Below, in pieces: positions 52,446-64,000 of a DNA stretch of 64,000 nucleotides. The translations under genes and the position numbers were made by a program. Source of the stretch: Ficedula albicollis. Lineage: Eukaryota > Chordata > Aves > Passeriformes > Muscicapidae. The number at the start of each line of letters is the position of its first letter. Positions within the stretch are counted from its first letter, which is position 1. Under the pieces are notes generated by a model. The model saw only the letters and a list, made by a program, of their open reading frames with translations, was not told where the DNA came from and searched no databases. The DNA lies in NCBI RefSeq assembly GCF_000247815.1, contig NC_021673.1:104449363-104513362 (forward strand), read 5' to 3'.

Positions 52446-55400
52446 AGAGCTAATAAAATTTAAATAAATAATTGCTTAGAGCTGGTCAGTGTGTTAAGGA
52501 TTATTTATAATTTTTTCTATGGTAAAATGGGAATTTATTCCTTGGCTATAAAGTAGTACTATCAGATCCAAAATGATCAGAAGATACAAGGAATCAGTAT
52601 AAGAAAAAATGACTTTAGATAGATTTAAAAAATTATGTCATGTATTTTAATTAAAAATAAAACCCCAATTTTGACCCTGCTTGCTATCTGTGCATAAAAG
52701 CTAGATATTGCACATCTGTACACAAAGCATACAGCACATAGCACATAAAGGTGTTTTTTAGTAATGGTGATTTAGTAGAACACATTTCTTCCTTATTTTG
52801 GACCGTAAATACTATCTGAAGATTTCAGTATGTCGGCATTGTAGACTTTATAACACACAGCAAAACTCCTGGGACATCCCCATATCATTTAAGTCTAGCT
52901 TACAAGACAGTTACAGAAACCCATGGTTATTTTAGGTCACAGGATTCTATGATACAAGCCTATGTAATTCGGCATATCTAAAGGTGCAGAAGAGATCACA
53001 GGTGTAGTCTAACAGACCAAACAGTTCAAGCATATTAGTGTTTTTCTGTTCAATTCTCTCCTCCACCTATGCAAAGATGATCCTGTTCTGGTTCCAGGGG
53101 CAGCTACAGTTGAGAAAACAGGACTGTTCTAACCTCTTTCACTATTTTGAATTACTACAGACGTTTTAAATGTGAAGACTGCATATTCTCTGGAATTATC
53201 CATAAATCACTGTTTAGAGTTTTGACACTATTGATTTTTTGGAAACGTCATTACTTTAATTATTAGGGTCATTTAGAAAATCTACTAACTTTGTGCTTTC
53301 TGCCCTAAGTACTAAGTCAATGACAGTGGGACTGGGCAAATGAGCCAGAAATTAAATCTCTATAGAGAGATATAGAAGCCAACACTGAGTACCTGCTGTG
53401 AAGCAAGAGAACTACACTGAGAACAGGCTGCCAGGCTCCTGAGCTCAAGGTAGATACACAAGAAAAGCATACTTCAGCTGGGCCCCAAACTATCAAATTC
53501 TCATGAAAAGTAGGATATGTTTTCATGCACATTTATACGAAAAAGCTTGATGTTTGTGGAATTTCCTTGCAGGAGGAATTTTGTCCCCTGTGTCATACAC
53601 CAAGTACCAGTCAATAGAGCCTCTAGTCCTATACAGTCTATTATATTAATATTTCAATACAGTACAAGGCTTTGGGATTGAGATTTCCATACAGATGATG
53701 CACCTGTGCTGCACTTCTGTTCTAGGGCACCTAACCAGATGATTAGTGCTGGGACACACTATAGCAGATTCGACACTATTAAGATCTTAACATGATTAGC
53801 TTTGTATAAGAATATTGGGTAATAATTGTCTCCTGTTTCCCTACTTCACCTTTCACAAGCTGAAATGACTTGTGAAAAGGCACAAAAACATAATAACATT
53901 ATGCACCTAACTGCTGTGCAGCACTGTTCTTGCATAAGCACTAATTTCAATAATAATCATAACATATCATTTTGATATCAAGCTCAAACTGAGGAACAGC
54001 ATCAAAAGCTGCCTTCACAACTTTGCATTTTAATCTGGTATACATCCCACTCATAGCAGTATTATAGAAAAGAACTTACAAAAGCTACAATCTATAACTA
54101 TCTGCCCAAGAATCTGGGGTAAACTGAATTGGCCTAACTATCAAGCAACAGTGTCTGGAATAAATTCTGATGGTCCAAGCGCTCAATTTGATTTTCTGAT
54201 GCTTTAATTTTCATGAAATGTAGTTGTTAGCTCCTGACAAATGATTAATGAGCTCCAAGGGCAGAATCTTTATAAAAATTAAAATCTCAAATACAAAAAG
54301 CCAATGGTCAGCACAGTGGTGCTCGTTGTCGCCTCAGCAACAGGCTTGCCTAGTCCATTTAAGCATAATTACACAACAAAATACTAATGCACTTTTCCTT
54401 CTTCAGCCCAAGGCACAGGGGTTTTGCCATCAGAAAATGTGTCAGTAGCAAGAAGCCGTGCCAGTGCCACCTGCCACGCAGAGAACGTCACTCACTGCAG
54501 GTGTAACTAACGACACCATCTCCAGTTCCCCTTTTTTCCCACCTGGAATCAACTGCCAAGTCTAAAGACCTGCTGCAGAGATAATGAGCACTACGAAATT
54601 TGCTCTAATCTCAAGAACAAAAGAACTTATAAAGGACTAACTATGTCCAGACATAGAAAAGTAAAAAAATAAAAATCTGCTGCCTGACAGGTGAAAGGTA
54701 AAAAATGCACCAGATGTCAGGAATGCAAGAGTGGGAGGAAAGGCTGGCAGAGGTACTTAGGCCCATTAAAAAGAATTCTCAATAGCAGTACTCAACTCTT
54801 TTTTCTGTAATATCTATTGACTGGCTAACTAGTAAACACAAGATAAAATAGAAATAATTCTCTGCCAAATATGCACAGCTGTAGGTCCACCTCTGATGAT
54901 TCATCAGCAGCTCTAGGCATCTGCCAATTTTTTCTTTTTAAATTTTAATTTAGGATGGATCTAGAAGTGGCAGAGATTGCAGTCTGCTGGGGAAAAGGAG
55001 CACACAGCACACAAGCAAAGCAGCACACAAGACAATAGTAACTATTTCAGTGCATAGATGCTCACTTGGATGTTACAGCTTGCATTTACAATGACTAATC
55101 AGTAAATTTGAATATGACACTCAGTATAGAAGTGGTAAATTAGCAATGGCAGAGTACTTGAAATTATGTTTCTCAAAATATATAACATTTTATAATCCAT
55201 ACCAACTTCCTAAGCTAAAAATAAAACTGTAATGAATCCCGCATTCATCTAAGATTTCCACCAATTTCTGTGAAATTGTGTGATGCATAAACAGGTGAAG
55301 AATTTGGTCCAAAATATTTCCTCCTACTGACAGCCAACCTTGACTGCACTTCTCAGGGCTCTTCTTACTTGGGAAACAAAATACTATGAGGTCAAAATCC

Positions 55401-57286
55401 CACAATTTCTTTTGGAAGAGTTAATCAACCCAAACTATGAAGTTACTGAATTTGTATCATACTAACAAAAAGATCTTTTTTTGAAGTCACTAAGAGACTA
55501 CTTCCAATAATCCTGAGATGCTCTATTCCATCCACTATTAACAGTCTCTGTGATTGCAAAACAAGGGACAAAATCTGTTCATAAAACCTAAAGCAACCAC
55601 TTCAATTCAGGCATTTTTGTCTGTCTGGGAAAAAAAAGATATAATCCAATTTCTTTAAATAATGAAACAGTGCTTCATTTAATGTTCCATTTGTTTTGTT
55701 TTTGACTTAGCCTTGAGACATGAATCATATTAAAATATAAATTTAAATATATTTACTTATTAAGGCAAGACTATGTTATATGGCTTACTGTATTATATTC
55801 TTTTGACATTTTGAAAAACTACATTTAAATAGACCCAAACTGAACTGATACTTTTTTAAGGAGTATTTAATGGAAAATATGTCTTTTCATCTCAGGAACA
55901 GAAACAAATTTTTCAATACTGTATCTGTGGAAGAGTTAGTTTTTTCTGACCTCCACATTAATACACTGGTTTAAACAACAAGTTTAAAAGAATTGCACTA
56001 TACATAAAGTGTCAAATAAGGTAATAAGAAATCTGAATTACCAACCACATGAGCAGTTTCCATATATTGTCAAGTCTTGGAGAATTTCAGTTATGAGGCT
56101 TAAATTGTAGCTGCTTTTAATTCATTTGAAGAATGGTTCTGCTTGGTTTCTTGAAGACCAAGTTTTCAAGATAGAAAACATTTAATCCTTTTTCCATAAA
56201 TTCTATAAATGAATGTTTGATGCTTTTTCAAAATATAAAGTGAAAAAAATGTATTTAGAAAGTTTGAAGAGCAACTAGAAGGAACATCATAAACTTCATA
56301 TTGCACCTAAATAAAAAACATTACTGAAATGTGTTCCTTTCAAGAGCATGCTACCACCATACGTACTTAAAAACTCATACTAAAATTTATCCTATGCAAG
56401 TAACACTCCAACTTCTGTAACTACGTAAAAATATCTCATAGGTTCCCATGACTTTTAAATCTGAGGTTTAAAGAAAACAGGTAACTACCGGATAGCTGAT
56501 TTTTTGCTGCTGGCCAACAGGACTATACAAGATTAAATGCATCTCATTTTGCAACTAAGCAAGACCCCTAGTACTTTGCTAATCTATTATGTACTCCTTG
56601 TACCTGGAAAGCAAGTAAAAGTAAATAACCTCAGAGAGGGATTTTCTAAATTCACAGGAGAACCCTTCTCATTCATCACCTGCTGACAACAGGGAATGAA
56701 GCGAGGCTTTGGGTAAATAAAGAAGCATATAATGGTATTACTAGGGACTGCATTGGAACAAAAAACTTGTTACTTACTGAAACTTATGCTTCATCCTGCC
56801 CTCATTTTTTAGTGCTCTCTCCTTTGAAATTCACTCCAGAAATGGTAACTTATGATGTTTATGCTTGATCAATTATTCATAAAAAAGTAGTAATATGTAC
56901 ACAGCAACAAATGAAAATGCTTGTACATGTCCAACCAATGCTGTAATTTCAACAGTACAAATGAGAAAGAAACTACTAAATAAATTCAAAAATAGTTACT
57001 TAGGCATGAAAATTTCTCATTGACATGGTAGTGATATTGATACCTACTTCTCAATTAAGAAAAATTCTTTACATAATGTTATTCAAAGGACCCTAATGCA
57101 GAGACCCTACGAGACGTAAGAAACTCTTATAAAGCTAAATATTTCATTACATTATTGACCATGTTGTTTTTATCTTGGTGTAACTTTTACAAAGTATGTT
57201 TTTATAAAGGAACTTTCAGTATTAGCATTCACTACTTAATCATGGAACAAGATGGCAGAAAGTGTGTCTCTGATGACAAAGAAGTT
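52446..57286. other. Intron just downstream of the microexon, no other feature recognised
   Basis: AT-rich intron. No transposon, exon or notable repeat was recognised between the possible LTR and the microexon donor. Confidence 0.45.
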
Positions 57287-57292
57287 ACTTAC

Positions 57293-57322
57293 AGGTAATA
57301 AGTGTAGGAGTGATAGCTTCTT
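57293..57322 (-). CDS. PTPRM: Candidate PTPRM juxtamembrane microexon (30 nt, in frame)
   Basis: On the minus strand, 30 nt lie between an acceptor ending CATGGCAG (complement of 57323-57330) and a perfect GTAAGT donor (complement of 57287-57292). Upstream is a pyrimidine-rich tract of roughly 60 nt containing CTAAT, a plausible branch point, with a UGC about 25 nt from the junction. If the preceding exon ends with AG, as the phase of exon 3299-3450 requires, the insert reads RSYHSYTYYL. The join becomes KKR-RSYHSYTYYL-KLAKKR. This resembles the RNAYSYSYYL insert that I remember at the same place in the paralogue PTPRT. Because 30 is divisible by three and both junctions have the same phase, the exon can be skipped cleanly. 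It would add four tyrosines beside the inner membrane face. Expression and regulation are not shown by the sequence. Confidence 0.82.
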
Positions 57323-60300
57323 CTGCCATGATGGTGGAAGGATTAGGCAGTGGTGGAAAAGATGAAATGGAAGGAAAGAAAAGTCAAATATTAATGTATG
57401 AAAAATCAAGATGAAACTGAGACCTGAACTGGTGACACAAATGAAAGGTAGCAAGAATGTATATCTGGGCACATCATGCAATGTTTCTGAAACAGACAGG
57501 TAACATATCCAATCTCTGTAACACTTCACGAAATACAATATATAATGTATCTCCAGTTGTTAAATCAAACCACCTTAAAGTACACCTACCTTAATGTTAA
57601 GTATTTAATGTCTGTCCATATCTGCATACACTACACACAAATATTCCCAATTAAAGTGCTAAACAACTTCTGATTACACCTCACCTGCACTAGGAATAAG
57701 GATATAGAAATTCTAGCACAGTGTTAGAAGCTTAACAATACAGAAATTCAGAATATGCTTTAAGTAGCTCCTCTTCCTGTCACAGCACTGCAGAATCTCA
57801 GCCTACCCCTTTTTTACTTAAAGCAGTCAGTTCTGCCTTTGAAAGGACTTGTTTACAGAGGGGGAAAAATCAATGGCCACAGCTCTTTTAATATTTCAGC
57901 TTTTAAATAACCTTTTAATTTCAGAAGAAAAAGATACTTACTGTCATGCAAATAAAAGGTTTATCCTTGTGGACTGAAATTATATTGGTGGTATTTCCCC
58001 ATGTGAGAGATTAAAATACAAACTGATCCTGTATCCATGTTATTCCTGCCCACGTGAATGCCACAAAGAACAACTTGGGAAACCTAGCACCATCACTCTG
58101 ACAAATATGGGCTCAGTCAGCCTTGCAAAACCTCTTGCACAGCCAGATACTCCACCTAGACATGCTCTGTGTGAGCACAAAATACAGAAGCCCTCCAGCT
58201 ATGCTCTTCTGCTTTACATCCTTCCCTCCCTCCCTCAGTTATGAGCCCACTACAAGCAGGACTGCAACCCCCCAGAAAGGGCAAGTTTCAACCCAAATCA
58301 ATTCCATATATTGACTGCAATTAAAAGAAGGCTGGAGATCTTAAAACATCTCTGAGCATAATGTCAACTAGCATTCACATGTTGGCAAGATAAAAGACTG
58401 AAAGGAACTATGTAGGCATTGGTAATTTTTACAGCACATGCATAAGCCCTTTGACTACAGAGGAAACATGTAAACAGGCCTTGCAAAGGACTATAACTAA
58501 TGTTAACTTGCCTCTGGCTACATGCTTCAGGCATCCCTTTGAAAACTAGGCTTTCATCAAATTTTCTCTCTCATCTTCTTTGTGTGAAGATGCCGTTAGA
58601 AATACTTCCCAGTTTTTATTCCCGTTCTTCTGATGCAAACAGTATTGTTCAAACACAAGAGGCTACACTCTGCATATTTAATCACATGGCACATGTGGAA
58701 AATGTACACACCTGCTGAAGTTGAGATTTAAAAGATCTCTAAGAATAGAGTAAGGGGCAAGCTGCAAAACAGTTGTAAGCCCCTTTGCATTCCACAGGGA
58801 GCATGGGATCAGATCCTATCAAAGCACTTACCTGCACTGTAAGCAAGCAGTTGTTTTCTAGTTAGGTCATAATTATATTTTCCCCTACCTTTCTTTTCAG
58901 AATTATTCATTCTCTCACATTGATTTAGAATCTCATGACACTGCCAACCCTGCTTCTTGCCATATGTTGCCACAAGAGAGATTTAATGTAATTAGTACAA
59001 ATGTTCTCATATTTCTAAAAGATGTATAATAATCTGAGAAACAACAATAAATACAATTAATCAGTGAAGCACTGCTGGTACTTATATGCAGAATTCTGCC
59101 AAGTATGTTATGGAGATAAATTATTTCTTATGAAAAAAAATGCTGAAAATCCAGGAACTTTACTGTGCGTAAATGTCCCATTAAGAATTTGTGTAACATG
59201 AGAAAAATTGGAAGTCTCAAGCTTCAGCTATTTTTATATTGCAACAGTTGTGAGATTTTCCATATAAAAGTCCTTGAAACAGAGCACCAAGGTTTTGACT
59301 CTCAAAGAACACCACACACTGAAAGAAACAGGTAAAAAGAATACATTAAAATCCTCCAGGAAGTTTTACACTTGCAAGTTTTATACAAGCATTTCAGGCC
59401 ACATGCTAAATCACCATTCACCACTGAATGGATTTAGCTTTTTTAAGAAATAGGGACAAGCTCCATTTTTCCTCCTAAATAATGAATACAAACCAAAGTT
59501 TCTGTCTGTGTATGAAGTCTTTTTCTGTTAAAAAGAGTGATGCGAAGATTTTGGCCAACTTAGGATAGATTTTCTTATGAGCATGGCTCTTCAGTCACTT
59601 CCTGGTAATGAGGTCATTTTATGTCAACTAACTGTTTCTGCATATAGTGATAATATTATGTACTTTTAACTCCTTTAGGACTGAAGACATAAATTAATTT
59701 CATGAATACCACTTGTAGAATCAGGCCTCACTACAAAATTTACTAAAAACAGCACAGGAGGCTGGCTGCAGAAGGACTGACCCATCAGAATGGAAACTTT
59801 TGGAACTGTGTCATTACCTCAGTGTTTTCTTTCATAATTTCTCTTTTGTTGTTGGCCTACAGGGAAAAGTAAGGTTCAGGGAGAGGAGGTTGGAATTTTC
59901 CTTCAGCCTTATTATCTTCAGTTTCTATCCTAAGTGTTTGAAATTGTTGGCAAAGGTGTATGTATAACTGAACAGCCTGATTTGCTATCAGGGAATTGGA
60001 ACAGTGCATTCCCAGCCCAGCTCCACTGAGTGCAAAACTCCTCCTTATCCACTGCCAAGAACCAAGGTCTCTGACTTAAACAGATGCCACAATTACATCC
60101 AGTGGAAACTCATGGAAGGCTCAGGCACAGAGACAGCTGAAAACCGAAACTAAAACCAGAAAAAACAAAATAGCCTTTTTATGATCACAAAAACACCATT
60201 CTACAACTGAATCAGAAACCAGTGAAATAAAATTTTAATAATTGCTTCCTTACTGCACTCCCACTGCAGCAACAAAATGGCAGCCCCAATGGAAACAGCT

Positions 60301-63300
60301 GCCCCAAAGACATATAAAGGGCTCTTAAGCAAATGCTGGACCATTAACTTACCAAGTTACGCAAAACTTTTAAATTTAACTTAAATAGAACATAAAGAAA
60401 AGAAAAGGAAAGAAAAAATAAAGCAGTAAGGGTCTAATTTATGGAATTTTGTTTTAATTGCTATTGCTTTTTCAAAGGTTGTAGCAACAGCACTCTAATT
60501 TTCACTGCTCTACGTTGAGTTGACCAAAAGATGAAGTTACTTGTTGGATTCTTTATTTTTAATGCTTTTTATAACATCCTGTGCAAGTACATCAAAGACT
60601 GGGCCTTCCCTAAGATTTAACATTCAGGATCAGATTCAAAATCTACTTTATTGTGGATCAATTTTGTTGAAACACTTGTATTGTTTTCACCTAACTTTGT
60701 GTTAATTCTTATGTGAGAGATACAGAGCATATCTGAGGAGAGGAAAACCTACTGACATTATTCTAACTTCACAAAGAAGAATCACCTCATTGATGTGACC
60801 ATACTGGTGTTAGGAATAGCTTGCAGGTTCCTAGACTACATTACACAACAACTTTATGCAGGAATGCTAATGGATAAAGAAAAGATAGAACAGAATGGAT
60901 AAAGAACTACGAACAACCAAGTGGAGAGATAAAGAGGAAAGCACTAACAGTCGTCTCCTGCCCCATATGCCAAGTCTACAAATTTGATTTACTTCAGTCA
61001 AAAGCTGAGTTCATCAGCATCCATGATGTTTTTACCCTCACTAGTGACTCCAAACAATGCACTGAATTGCTAGGCCACCTAATATCTCTGGTTTAAGATG
61101 AAACTACTTCAGAAGACCATTATATAGTGTAATTAATAAAGCTGCTTAATGACTATTAATATTTGTGAAACTTTTTTACTATTTTGATAATGGGCATATC
61201 CAAAGCATGTCTGTGTTGCACTGAAAACCCTCTCTGAATGCTGGTCTTCTCTACTTGGATACTGAATTAAAAGTTCAAGAGTGTGAAAACCTGTGGTGCC
61301 TGGCATCACCCAAGCAAAGAATGGTTGCTGAGTGAAATGAGGTGGCTGTTTAAGGAATGTGCTGGACAAAGCCATGGTTATCACACAAGTGAAACTGCTT
61401 TCCAAATCTCTTGACAAAGGAAATAAATGGTTTGATATTAAGTTAATTAAGCACTGTGAAGCCCCAGAGACAATCGGTTTCATCTACTGGTGTTATCTGG
61501 AGATCAAGTACACAAGACTCTTTTCTTATAAGAGTGAATAACACACAGTATTTGCTTTGGGATACGCCTTAGAATAGTGGAATGTGAATGGGATTTTGCT
61601 GTAGCCTACTCCAAACAAGACAAGTTTCAAAGCACATAGACTCAGTGCAGTGAAATCCACCACTGTAGCTCAGAGAGTCTGCACATAATAGTGCAGAGAA
61701 CAAAGTGGTTCTCAGGGGAAAGGTGCCACAGTTTTATTTTTACACCAGTAAAGCTCCTGATAAAGTAAATGAAATAAAATGATCAAGTGCAGAAGTCAAA
61801 CGGCACGCTAGACCTAGAATCTTGATAAGAGTGTTTCCCAAAGTAAGTACCTAAAATATCGCAGAACTGCAAAACCACTATGGTCACACTAAGCTTGAGG
61901 CATGATTTATACATTTTCCTCAAATGCATAATGTATACACAGTAACCAGGTGTAACCATAGGGGCCCTCAGCAGCCTAGTGAATTAATGCACCAATAACA
62001 ATCTATTGAATAATCGGTTCATCTTCTGCTTAAGTCACAAGTGTAATTGTATTCAAAATCTTCTATGCTACAGCAGATGCTTCAGAGGCTTGGGACACAA
62101 TATACCCACTCCTGAAACTCATTAAAGCCTAGTCACATCCTGTTACACAAATGAACAATTCTTACTTTCTAATATTCGCTTCAGCTCATTTCAGTTTGTT
62201 TGTTCAGAGCTGCAGCATCATTCTGGGACATGTTTAAGTTATTGGTATCATTCTTTCTGTACTACACAATGGAATTGTGTGTATTTGGCAACAGAGTTCC
62301 TGGACTTGTATTTTCAATAGTTTCATCTCCATCTCAAGCAGATTTATTCCAAACATAATGCACTTTTTCTCTAACAACAGAATTACTATGAATAATAATT
62401 ACTCCACTGTGGTAGACAGAAGGAATCAAGTATCCTTCTGCATTAATGCAAACACTTAGGATCTGAGCCCTCCTGCCTCTAATAATTAGATTACTGAAGA
62501 GTTTTTCTCTAGAGAATTAAGCAGGAGCTGGCATCACATCCATTTAGCCAGAGACCCAGACACCTTATTCACTTTGAAACTATTTGGATAATTTTGCAAA
62601 GCTCTCCCTTCAAGATTAAGAATAACTTGTCTCCCTTGGGTGAATACATTCTACCCTCAGCAGAAACACTTAAGGAGAGGCTCAGAACTGAACAGAGAGA
62701 CTGATGAATGCTGGTCAGGAATTGTGTGAAGAAGGATTGGCCAGAAAATCCAAGAATCCTTCCTCCCTGCATGCCAAGTGCTGTGTCTAGCCCTAGGGAG
62801 GAGTTTGGGAGTTCAACTGTTAAAATTGAAGGTATGAATGATGCAAGAAATTGGAAGTGGGAAGAGAAAAGTACTGCAAAGTCAGAACAGATTTCAACCC
62901 TGCTACAATGTACTTTATTGAGCAGACCTGGTTACTGGGTCAATTCCACTGCCCCAGTCAGACTCACCCTGGGGCTTAAGTCTCAGTCTCTTCTGTATGG
63001 CAGCTTTTGAGTGCTTTACATACCTCTTGTCATGACCTAGCCCCCAGCCCTGGCCACAGCTCACCCTTCTCTCCACAGAGCCCTCTAACTCATGGCCCTG
63101 CTTCTGTCTTCAAGGAGAATGAAAAGCAGCTACTTCTGTTGCCTGCCCTGAGGCACTGTCAGACAGCTGACTCCTTTGCTGTGCACCTCCACTGCTCAAA
63201 TTCTGGAAGAAATTCAGGCAGCTCAGGGGCTTGGACTATCTCAGACCTGCCAAACTAGTTAACATACAATTAAACCACACAGGGTTGGGATAAGCCAAAT

Positions 63301-64000
63301 CAGGGCAGGATTGCTCTCAAAGGAAAAAAGGGGATAATTCAAGGGGAATAGCAAGGAGTGGAGGGGTTATGGGACACAGTAAGGAGACGGTGGCAGAAGT
63401 GGAAGGAGAATTTGTCACTCAGCCCATTTACACAGCACTTGCACACTCCCAACCCCAGATCTCACAGTCACAAATCTCATATTGCTCATTATAGAACCTA
63501 AAACCTTGAATTCTATTCCCTAATTAATTTTTACCAATCTAGACTAAGCTTCTAAGATCATGTGAGTCTTTTTCTTATCTGTGCCACCTCCCTGGCTATG
63601 TTTTTCCAGTTACTATTTTACCTCTTACAGTGTTGAGAAAGGCAAACAGTTTTAAAAGCCTTACACTTCTAATAACGTAGCAGTTTCCAAATGATATTCA
63701 AAGCAAAACAATCTCAATGCATGAATGTGTTGAATCAGAATTTGGAAACATTCAGCACCATTGTAACATTTTCCTTTTTTTCAGGGAATGAAATTTATGC
63801 AGAACAATACAGACCTAATTCTTAGCACAAATTACCTTAGCTCTAGCTCCTGTTTCACTAAGGATTTCTTTTACATGCAAAAACGAAACTACATCTAGCT
63901 TCCAGCTGATCTATTGAATAGGGTGGAGACTCACACAGGACAAGTTATTCTCCTATTATAGAGTCCATCATGCAGTACTGCTGTAAGAAGTGCTAGAATC
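57323..64000 (-). other. PTPRM: PTPRM intron upstream of the microexon (partial)
   Basis: The first 100 bases or so next to the microexon are its pyrimidine-rich acceptor region. The rest is AT-rich, becoming somewhat more GC-rich at about 62,930-63,240. I looked on the minus strand for the transmembrane exon (an IAGVIAGILLF-like peptide ending KK plus a GT donor) and did not find it. Frames at 61133-61483 (minus) and 62708-63258 (plus) are not recognisable. Confidence 0.5.

Noticed and set aside
52930..52965. GGATTCTATGAT resembling a CR1 tail
   Set aside because: There is no CR1-like sequence before it, so chance is likely.
57236..57538. 100-codon minus-strand frame overlapping the microexon
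   Set aside because: It runs through the acceptor pyrimidine tract in a different frame from PTPRM. Only the 30-nt spliced segment is supported.
57323..64000. Search for the PTPRM transmembrane exon
   Set aside because: No IAGVIAGILLF-like peptide with a KK-plus-GT donor was found. It is probably outside the window.

Overview
The window is vertebrate nuclear DNA, almost certainly from a bird. It is AT-rich and nearly free of coding sequence. Its recognisable interspersed repeats are fragments of CR1 LINEs of several ages, with the bird-type 3' tail (ATTCTATGATT-like). There is no operon structure, no dense coding and no bacterial or phage signature. Nearly all open frames are chance frames or frames through simple repeats.

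One gene is recognisable: PTPRM (receptor-type protein tyrosine phosphatase mu, a type IIB RPTP), on the minus strand and read from high to low coordinates. Two exons can be supported. The first is a 152-nt juxtamembrane exon at 3299-3450. The second is a 30-nt in-frame microexon at 57293-57322, bounded by a GTAAGT donor and a long pyrimidine-tract acceptor. Both have the same splice phase, so the microexon can be included or skipped without shifting the frame. It would add ten residues (RSYHSYTYYL) beside the membrane, resembling the tyrosine-rich insert I remember from the paralogue PTPRT. The intron between them is about 53.8 kb. The transmembrane exon that should lie upstream was not found and is probably beyond the right edge. 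The next 3' exon is probably beyond the left edge.

The rest is intron. Left third (1-21 kb): a 977-bp tandem duplication beside the exon, two CR1s around 7.8-9.05 kb, a perfect (GTA)105 array, three more CR1 pieces at 13-16 kb, and a 90-nt symmetric hairpin at 19382-19471. Middle (21-34 kb): a GC-rich patch, three long poly-C tracts (639, 200 and 68 nt), a CR1 broken by one of them, and an ancient CR1. Right part (34-64 kb): an 899-bp duplication, several short tandem duplications, a possible degraded LTR, and the microexon.

Two patterns stand out. Near-identical head-to-tail duplications are frequent, and long C homopolymers sit at repeat junctions. Both are most simply explained as assembly or gap-filling artefacts, although real tandem duplication cannot be excluded. 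I see no new multi-gene system. The best biological leads are the microexon and the hairpin.
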